Under the pieces are notes generated by a model that was given only the letters and a program-made list of their open reading frames with translations, was not told the DNA's origin and ran no database searches. A stretch of DNA of 64,000 nt, from NCBI RefSeq assembly GCF_007994985.1, contig NZ_VOQF01000006.1, forward strand, positions 413,974-477,973, given 5' to 3'. Numbering within the stretch: the stretch's first letter is position 1; each line of letters starts with the position of its first letter. Below are positions 58,277 through 64,000 of this stretch, piece after piece. The position numbers were made by a program, and so were the translations under genes. The DNA comes from Metabacillus litoralis (lineage in GTDB: Bacteria; Bacillota; Bacilli; Bacillales; Bacillaceae).

Positions 58277-58371
58277 TTTTTGAGCAATCATAAACGATCA
58301 AAATTGTACATCGTTAGCTTGACATTTACAGCAAGGAATTTGGCTTTTTCTACAATTTCTTTATAGCCCCT

Positions 58372-59244
58372 TCACTCTCTTCCTTGCCGCCTGTTAATAA
58401 CCTTTCGATATTCTATAGGACTCATTCCCTCCAATCTTTTAAATAGCTTTGAAAAATAAGTAGAATCTTCAATTCCAACTTCTATAGAAATATTTGCAAT
58501 CTTATTATTTGTTGTGGCTAATAATTTTTTAGCTTGATTCATTCTAAATTTATTTAAATATAAATTAGGAGTTATCCCGGTTATTTTTTGCATACAGCGA
58601 GTGATATAATCTGGATGAAAATGTAGACTTCTTGAAATGTCATCCATTTTCACTTCTGTTTTATAATGGTTTTGAATATAAGCTACTGTTAATTCAACTA
58701 CTTTTTCTGCTGCTGTTGGTATCTTGCATGCTTCTTTTTGCAAATGCAAAAGGAATTCTTGAAAATGTAATTGCTGTCTTAATCGATAATCTGGAGCTTG
58801 ATGATCAATCCCTAAGATATTATCAAAAATATTTTCTACAAAATGATTATGTTCAATTTCTCCGTAACACGGAATTCTTAATTTATATAAAGAAGGATTT
58901 ACATGGTCACCTTGAACTACATGAATATCTCCCCAATTATCGAGTCCATTATCAACAAGATCATATTCAGTTGGGATAAGGAAATGAAACCAGTAATACT
59001 CTGTTTTCACAGGGCTCCCCTTATGTCCGTAATGTTCAAAACCTGGTACTAAGATAATGTATTGCCCTTTCGTAACAGTAAAACGATTTTCGTCTTCTGT
59101 GAGATATAGCTCACCTGCTTTTACGTAAATTAAATCAAACACAGAAAAAACACGGCGAAAGTGCTTTGTTCCCTTTTCAAAAACAGCATATCCTTCTGTA
59201 ATTAACGTTGGGAAAGGTGGTGTATTGAATTCTAGATAAGACAT
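58372..59244 (-). CDS. AraC-family transcriptional regulator
   Basis: 290-aa regulator with an N-terminal cupin-like sensor (LYLTEDENRFTVTKGQYIILVPG, then HKGSPVKTEYYWFHF) and a C-terminal double helix-turn-helix (MDDISRSLHFHPDYITRCMQ, then ISIEVGIEDSTYFSKLFKR, GMSPIEYRK). This sensor type binds sugars in many regulators. Start ATG 59244 follows AGGGATGG; the TTG at 59277 has a poor site. It is divergent from the MATE gene with about 120 bp between and may control it, or the glucan genes nearby. The effector is unknown. Confidence 0.9.
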   Translation of the reverse strand: MSYLEFNTPPFPTLITEGYAVFEKGTKHFRRVFSVFDLIYVKAGELYLTEDENRFTVTKGQYIILVPGFEHYGHKGSPVKTEYYWFHFLIPTEYDLVDNGLDNWGDIHVVQGDHVNPSLYKLRIPCYGEIEHNHFVENIFDNILGIDHQAPDYRLRQQLHFQEFLLHLQKEACKIPTAAEKVVELTVAYIQNHYKTEVKMDDISRSLHFHPDYITRCMQKITGITPNLYLNKFRMNQAKKLLATTNNKIANISIEVGIEDSTYFSKLFKRLEGMSPIEYRKVINRRQGRE

Positions 59245-59366
59245 AAAAGATCCATCCCTGTAGTCGTATTTTTCCAAAAGTTATCGATTTCCTCTCTTTC
59301 TATTATACAACAATCTCTGTAAACTAAATAAGGATTGTTGACGTTTAATAAAGGGAGTTGATCATC

Positions 59367-60725
59367 ATGTCGTTAACAAAACAAGATCGGAAAATAACAT
59401 TATTTGCGCTTACATGGCCTATATTTATTGAAGTACTACTCCATATGTTAATGGGTAATGCAGATACACTTATGCTTAGTCAATATTCAGATCAGTCTGT
59501 AGCTGCTGTTGGTGTTTCAAATCAAATATTATTTTTGCTTATAGTTATGTTCGGTTTTATAGCAACAGGAACGACCATCTTAGTGGCTCAATATTTAGGT
59601 GCAAAACAATATAAAAATGCAAAGGATATCTCTTCTGTCTCTATATCTGCAAATCTATTAATCGGATTATTAATCAGTGTGATTATTTATATCGCAAGTG
59701 AAGATATTTTACACTTAATGAATATTCCAGAAGAGCTTTTAGGAGAAGCTACCTTTTATCTACAGGTAGTTGGAGGATTCTCATTTGTTCAAGCATTAAT
59801 TATGACAGCTGGTGCTATTCTTAAAAGCTATGGATATACGAAGGACACAATGTATTTAACAATTGGAATGAATATTTTGAACATTATCGGAAACTACTTT
59901 TTCATTTTTGGTCCATTTGGATTTCCGATTTTAGGTGTTCAAGGTGTTGCCATCTCAACTGTCGTCTCAAGAATTATTGGCTTAGTTGTTATTTTGTATA
60001 TGCTAAAACAGCGAGTTCATTTTACACTTAATATAAAAGAAATCTTTTCACTTCCTGTTCATCATCTTAAAAACTTACTACGCATCGGAGTTCCAACAGC
60101 TGGTGAGCAATTTTCCTATAATACATCACAAATGATTATTACAGTTTTTATTACTATGATAGGAACAGAGGCATTAACAACAAAAATATATACACAAAAT
60201 TTAATGATGTTGATTTTATTGTTTAGCCTTGCTGTTAGTCAGGGCACACAAATCTTAATCGGATATTTAATTGGTGCAAAAGATTATGAAGGAGCATATA
60301 AACGATGCTTACAAAGCTTATATGCTGGTGTAGCTATTTCCACCATTATGGCGATCATCTTTTCAATTTTCTCCGATACATTGCTTGGCATATTTACAAG
60401 TAATGAAGATATTCTCAAAACCGGTGGTATCCTCATTTTATTAACAATTATACTTGAGCCTGGTCGAGCATTTAATATGATCATCATTAGCTCCTTAAGA
60501 GCAGTTGGTGATATTCGCTTCCCTACCTACATGGCCATTATTTCAATGTGGGGATTAGCTGTTCCAATTGCCTACATTCTTGGCATTCATTTTGAGCTAG
60601 GTCTTGTTGGTGTGTGGATTGCCTTTATTACAGATGAGTGGTTTAGAGGTATTGTAATGCTTCATAGATGGAAATCAAGAGCTTGGGAATCAAAACAATT
60701 CATTACAAGAGCTGCTGCAAATTAA
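59367..60725 (+). CDS. MATE-family efflux transporter
   Basis: 452-aa multidrug and toxin extrusion protein with about twelve helices. The start reads TWPIFIEVLLHMLMGNADTLMLSQYSD, the usual N-terminal helix and Asp. The two halves are related (IGVPTAGEQFSYN begins the second). These exporters use Na+ or H+ gradients to expel cationic compounds; the substrate is unknown. Start ATG 59367 lies nine bases after AAGGGAG; the TTG at 59358 is inside that region. Divergent from an AraC regulator, its likely controller. Confidence 0.92.
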   Translation: MSLTKQDRKITLFALTWPIFIEVLLHMLMGNADTLMLSQYSDQSVAAVGVSNQILFLLIVMFGFIATGTTILVAQYLGAKQYKNAKDISSVSISANLLIGLLISVIIYIASEDILHLMNIPEELLGEATFYLQVVGGFSFVQALIMTAGAILKSYGYTKDTMYLTIGMNILNIIGNYFFIFGPFGFPILGVQGVAISTVVSRIIGLVVILYMLKQRVHFTLNIKEIFSLPVHHLKNLLRIGVPTAGEQFSYNTSQMIITVFITMIGTEALTTKIYTQNLMMLILLFSLAVSQGTQILIGYLIGAKDYEGAYKRCLQSLYAGVAISTIMAIIFSIFSDTLLGIFTSNEDILKTGGILILLTIILEPGRAFNMIIISSLRAVGDIRFPTYMAIISMWGLAVPIAYILGIHFELGLVGVWIAFITDEWFRGIVMLHRWKSRAWESKQFITRAAAN

Positions 60726-60737
60726 TATATATAAGCT

Positions 60738-60776
60738 AGAGACTGAAAATCTTAAAGATTTTCAGTCTCTTTTTTT
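60738..60776 (+). terminator. Terminator of the MATE gene
   Basis: AGAGACTGAAAATC and GATTTTCAGTCTCT form a 14-bp stem with a 5-nt loop and a T run. Confidence 0.92.
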
Positions 60777-60907
60777 GTTGACCTTCAAAAAATCAATGTT
60801 TTTAATTAAGGCCCTTCTTTAGAAGTTTGTTGAAGTTAACTTAAATATTTTTAGAATCTCCAATCAAACTTCCTCTGCATCTTAAACTAGGACAAAGCAT
60901 ACTATTA

Positions 60908-60937
60908 TTGTACAAACAATGTGCAATCTACTATAAT
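60908..60937 (+). promoter_or_regulatory. SigmaA-like promoter of the carotenoid operon
   Basis: TTGTAC (60908-60913), 18-bp spacer, TATAAT (60932-60937), 25 bp before the TTG start. Between the MATE terminator and this promoter (60777-60907) I see only a possible eroded family B end near 60806. Confidence 0.65.
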
Positions 60938-60961
60938 CTTGGATAGAAATGAGGGTTTGAT

Positions 60962-61720
60962 TTGAAGATTGATGAATTAACATTTAAGCTGTTTCTCGTT
61001 TGGTATTTTGTTGGAATTATTCTATTAACCTTTGATCTTATTCCACCTGCTCTTGAATGGGCTAACGTCGTATTTTTAATTCTCTCAGGCTTAATCGGTG
61101 GCATTTATTTTATTAAGTCCTTTGGTATTAATTTAGGTTTGAGCTTAAGTTTAATTATTGTTTTCTTTTCGATTTTTGCTGAACATATTGGTGTTGAGTA
61201 TGGACTTCTTTTCGGAGATTACTATTATACAAGTGATTTTGGTCCTAAATTAATTGGAGTACCAATTGCCATCGGATTTGCATGGCTAATGGTAATAGCT
61301 GGTTCACACGCTATTTCATCGGTGATAACAAAAAAACAACAATTTATACCCTACACTATTATCGCTTCTCTGCTTGCCGTCTTAATTGATCTTGTCATAG
61401 ATCCTGTAGCATATGAAGTGAAAAACTATTGGGTATGGAATGCAGAAAGCTTTTACTATAACATCCCAATGTCTAATTTTATCGGCTGGTTTATTGTCGC
61501 TTTTATTCTGCATTCTGTGATTTACTTACTATCTCTTAAAGCGAAACGAACTATTACGATTTGGCACTCCCGTATTGTGACTGTCTATTTTCTCGTATTA
61601 GCAATGTTTTTGTTACTTTCACTGTTCAACGGGCTATGGCTGGCTGTTTTCATAACAGGGTTGTTCTCTCTTATCACAATCTTTACTTATATAAGAAATC
61701 GACATCACTTATTTGACTGA
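60962..61720 (+). CDS. Carotenoid biosynthesis membrane protein (CruF/DUF422)
   Basis: 252-aa polytopic protein with about seven helices, of the PF04240 (CruF / bisanhydrobacterioruberin hydratase) family. Conserved polar membrane segments are FAEHIGVEYGLLFGDYYYT, AWLMVIAG and DLVIDPVAYE with WVWN following. CruF adds water across the terminal double bond of acyclic carotenoids. In Bacillus members occur in carotenoid clusters, where the exact step is less certain. The start is TTG 60962 after GAGGG; there is no in-frame ATG nearby. First gene of a three-gene operon. Confidence 0.85.
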   Translation: MKIDELTFKLFLVWYFVGIILLTFDLIPPALEWANVVFLILSGLIGGIYFIKSFGINLGLSLSLIIVFFSIFAEHIGVEYGLLFGDYYYTSDFGPKLIGVPIAIGFAWLMVIAGSHAISSVITKKQQFIPYTIIASLLAVLIDLVIDPVAYEVKNYWVWNAESFYYNIPMSNFIGWFIVAFILHSVIYLLSLKAKRTITIWHSRIVTVYFLVLAMFLLLSLFNGLWLAVFITGLFSLITIFTYIRNRHHLFD

Positions 61721-61739
61721 TATGAAATGAGGATTATTA

Positions 61740-62399
61740 ATGATTGAAGCAAATAAGAAGGCTTGGTTTGAAACTGTTTTTACTATTTATAATCGCCAGC
61801 TTTTAAAAAGATACTTTAAGGATATTTATCTCCAGTTTGATCAACCATTACCTTCTCAAGCAATTTTCACAATAAATCATAGCTCTTGGTGGGACGCACT
61901 TGTTTTATTTCATTTAAATCGTCATGTTCTAAAACATGATTTATTTGTAATGATGCATGAAAAAGGATTAAAGGATTACCCTTTCTTCGGAAAATTAGGA
62001 GCATACTCAGTAAATCGACTGAGTCTAAAGGATATTGTGAAAGCACTGAATTATAGTGGTACTCTTTTAAAAGAAGGCAAATCAGTTGGTCTTTTTCCTC
62101 AAGGTGATGAGTTTCATTTAGAAAAAAGACCTTTATCATTTTTACCAGGCACTATTGCCCTAATGGAAAAAAATCAAGATATCCCACTTATCCCAGTAGC
62201 CTTCTACTATAGCTTTGGACACACAAAAAAACAGGAAATATACATTAATGTCGGTGAACCAATTTATTATCACTCACTTAATGGCTCATCTCGTAAAGAA
62301 AGAAATTCTTCGTTTGAGTTACTTTTCACTAAACAGCTTGATTCATTGAAGCAGATTGTTGTAAATGAACAAATCGATTCATTTCAAGCAATTCTCTAA
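61740..62399 (+). CDS. 1-acyl-glycerol-3-phosphate-acyltransferase-like protein of carotenoid operon
   Basis: 219-aa PlsC-type acyltransferase. The catalytic HxxxxD box is NHSSWWDALV (near 42), and the acceptor-binding block is LFPQGDEFHLEKRPL. It has at most one membrane-associated segment. It lies 19 bp after the CruF-like gene and 18 bp before the desaturase, so it probably acylates a hydroxylated or glycosylated carotenoid rather than making phospholipid; that is inference from context. GAGGA precedes the ATG. Confidence 0.85.
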   Translation: MIEANKKAWFETVFTIYNRQLLKRYFKDIYLQFDQPLPSQAIFTINHSSWWDALVLFHLNRHVLKHDLFVMMHEKGLKDYPFFGKLGAYSVNRLSLKDIVKALNYSGTLLKEGKSVGLFPQGDEFHLEKRPLSFLPGTIALMEKNQDIPLIPVAFYYSFGHTKKQEIYINVGEPIYYHSLNGSSRKERNSSFELLFTKQLDSLKQIVVNEQIDSFQAIL

Positions 62400-62417
62400 A
62401 TAAGGACTGAGAAATAT

Positions 62418-63890
62418 ATGAAGAAAGTTGCAATAATAGGTGCGGGCCTTGGTGGATTAACAGCTGCGATCTCATTAGCATCTCAAGGATACCAAGTAGA
62501 TTTATTCGAAAAAAATAACCACTGTGGCGGAAAATTAATGCCGTATGAACTTGGTACACATAAATTTGATTTTGGACCTAACACCATCACAATGCCACAT
62601 GTTTTCAAACAGGTTTTTGAGATCGCTGGAGAAAAGGCTGAAGATTATATCCAATTTATAAAATTACCGATCCATACAAGAAATATCTTTTCTAATGGAA
62701 CAGAATTTGATTTTACAAATGATTTCGCATATATGAAAAAACAGCTAGAACAATTAGATTCCTATGGTGGAACTCAATTTGATTCTTTTATTAAAGAGAT
62801 TACAAGACTTTACAACTTATCTGAAAAGCATTTCTTTTTTAAAACCTTTGAAAACCTAAGTGATTATTTAGCTCCAAAGCTCGGTATGGCATTACTGCAG
62901 GTTAGACCAAATGAATCTTTACACCATTTCTTTTCACGGTATTTTCAAACGAAGGAAGTCATTGAAGCATTTTCTCGTTATGCAACATATATCGGCTCAT
63001 CTCCATATGTTAGTCCTGCAACTTTTAGCTTGATTGCTTATTTGGAGCTTGTTCAAGGTGTTTACTATATCAAAGGTGGAAACGTTCAGCTTGCTCAAGC
63101 ATATGAGAAGCTTGCTAAAAAGCTAAACGTAAACATTCATCTGAATACAAAGGTGACAAATATTCATGTTGAAAATAAAAAAGTGAAACATATAGAATTT
63201 GAGAATCGAGAAAACTATCTACCAGATGAAGTAATTATGAATGCTGATTTGTTAAAAGCTTATCCTGAATTAGTAAATGCGGAGGATCGTCCACACTTTA
63301 CTACAAAAAAACGTGATCGTTATCAGCCATCAATTTCTGCCTTTGTAATACTGGCTGGATTAAATGTACGCAATGACCAATTGCTTCATCATAACGTGTA
63401 TTTTTCTAATGATTATCAACAAGAATTCAAAGATCTATTTACTCACCATAAATATAGTGATAATCCTACGATTTATATTAGTAATAGCTCTTATACAGAT
63501 AAAACGCAATCTCCTGATGGAGACAATTTGTTTATTTTAGTAAACGCTCCTCCTTTACAAAAAGATGGTGGGTTAGGAATTGATCCAGAAGAATATAAAA
63601 ATAGAATATATCACCTTTTAGAAAATAAAGGTTTATCAATAAGAAAGCATTTAGTGCATGAAAAAATCATCACTCCTCAATATATCGCTGAGAAGTTTGG
63701 TGCATATAGAGGGGCATTGTACGGGCTTTCTAGTAATAATAAGCTAGATGCATTCTTAAGACCGAGCAATTTTTCAAGAGATATTAGTAATTTATCATTT
63801 GTAGGAGGCAGTACACATCCTGGTGGCGGCTCACCTATGGTCGTTATTAGTGGATTAAATGTTGCGTCTGTTTTGTCTAAACGTAAATAA
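62418..63890 (+). CDS. Phytoene/diapophytoene desaturase-type oxidoreductase
   Basis: 490-aa CrtI/CrtN-family FAD enzyme. Dinucleotide motif IIGAGLGGLTAAISLASQGY followed by FEKNNHCGGKLM at the N-terminus; the C-terminal family signature is VGGSTHPGGGSPMVVISGL. It could desaturate a C30 diapophytoene chain or oxidise its ends (CrtN or CrtNb/CrtP type), which cannot be told apart here. Third gene of the carotenoid operon, with a weak ribosome binding site. No squalene/phytoene synthase (crtM/crtB) is in the window. An IS3-like element begins 47 bp past the stop. Confidence 0.9.
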   Translation: MKKVAIIGAGLGGLTAAISLASQGYQVDLFEKNNHCGGKLMPYELGTHKFDFGPNTITMPHVFKQVFEIAGEKAEDYIQFIKLPIHTRNIFSNGTEFDFTNDFAYMKKQLEQLDSYGGTQFDSFIKEITRLYNLSEKHFFFKTFENLSDYLAPKLGMALLQVRPNESLHHFFSRYFQTKEVIEAFSRYATYIGSSPYVSPATFSLIAYLELVQGVYYIKGGNVQLAQAYEKLAKKLNVNIHLNTKVTNIHVENKKVKHIEFENRENYLPDEVIMNADLLKAYPELVNAEDRPHFTTKKRDRYQPSISAFVILAGLNVRNDQLLHHNVYFSNDYQQEFKDLFTHHKYSDNPTIYISNSSYTDKTQSPDGDNLFILVNAPPLQKDGGLGIDPEEYKNRIYHLLENKGLSIRKHLVHEKIITPQYIAEKFGAYRGALYGLSSNNKLDAFLRPSNFSRDISNLSFVGGSTHPGGGSPMVVISGLNVASVLSKRK

Positions 63891-63937
63891 AAAATGATTA
63901 ACAACAATACAAAAAACCTTACGCATAACTCGTCTAG

Positions 63938-64000
63938 TGAACTGCACCCCAATTGTTAGACACCATCTAACAATCGGAGGTGCAGTTTTTCTATGGCCAA
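63938..64000 (+). mobile_element. Left end of an IS3-like insertion sequence (cut by window edge)
   Basis: TGAACTGCACCCCAATTGTT resembles the terminal repeat of IS150-group IS3 elements. A hairpin follows: ACTGCACC (63941-63948) pairs with GGTGCAGT (63979-63986), and ATTGTTAGA with TCTAACAAT (63952-63960, 63966-63974). The ribosome binding site GGAGG (63976-63980) lies within or next to the 3' arm. ATG at 63993-63995 (MA...) should be the first codon of the transposase, but only eight bases of it are in view. Confidence 0.65.

Overview
The window is chromosomal DNA of a low-GC, endospore-forming member of the Bacillaceae (Bacillus / Metabacillus-like). The evidence is gene content and order. 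Read right to left, most of it follows the yitJ-yitW / argC-argF / yjzC-yjaZ / trpS-opp-spx-mecA stretch of the Bacillus subtilis chromosome as I remember it. Expression signals are typical of Firmicutes: strong GGAGG ribosome binding sites, a tryptophan T-box, a SAM-I riboswitch, and FapR-, sigmaD- and sigmaB-like promoters. I see no rRNA, tRNA, CRISPR array or prophage.

Layout. 1-7 kb: cls, mecA, a TerC-family manganese exporter, spxA, yjbC and a secreted DUF4015 glycosidase-like protein. 7-13 kb: the oligopeptide permease operon oppABCDF (minus strand), with a hairpin attenuator after oppA. 13-16 kb: a small membrane protein, T-box-trpS, yjbA and yjaZ; the app permease operon found here in B. 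subtilis is absent. 17.5-24.6 kb: fabH-fabF behind a FapR-type promoter, then comZ, med, yjaV, yjaU, yjzD and yjzC. 24.7-26.5 kb: uppP, then about 1 kb packed with repeats. 26.5-36.1 kb: the arginine block argC-J-B-D-carA-carB-argF with ARG-box-like sites before argC and carA. 36-42.4 kb: yitW, yitV, a frameshifted yitU, small genes, yitT and yitS. 42.5-47 kb: a chemoreceptor/BMP-lipoprotein operon with a sigmaD-like promoter, cvfB and yajQ. 47.4-53 kb: SAM riboswitch-yitJ-metH. 53-58 kb: a stress-type SDR, a membrane-anchored GH13 protein lacking all the usual catalytic residues, and an intact neopullulanase-type GH13 enzyme. 58-64 kb: an AraC regulator, a MATE transporter, a three-gene carotenoid operon and the left end of an IS3-like element.

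Three kinds of dispersed repeat run through the intergenic DNA. Family A (about 340 bp, inverted ends, two structured modules) has paired stems that change together between copies, and every copy with both neighbours visible lies between convergent genes. Family B (125-169 bp) is a MITE: four copies have imperfect inverted ends starting AGGCT and 6-bp target duplications, two of them inverted around yajQ, and a solo end overlaps the argF stop codon. The third is a decayed IS21-type istB 3' end beside degenerate 51-55-bp tandem repeats, present at both 17 kb and 58 kb.

Functionally the window joins nitrogen and peptide supply (opp, arg, car), methionine synthesis, fatty-acid initiation, competence and proteolysis control (mecA, spx, med, comZ), alpha-glucan use and pigment synthesis. 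The least explained items are the two structured repeat families, the GH13 pseudoenzyme and the BMP lipoprotein-chemoreceptor pair.
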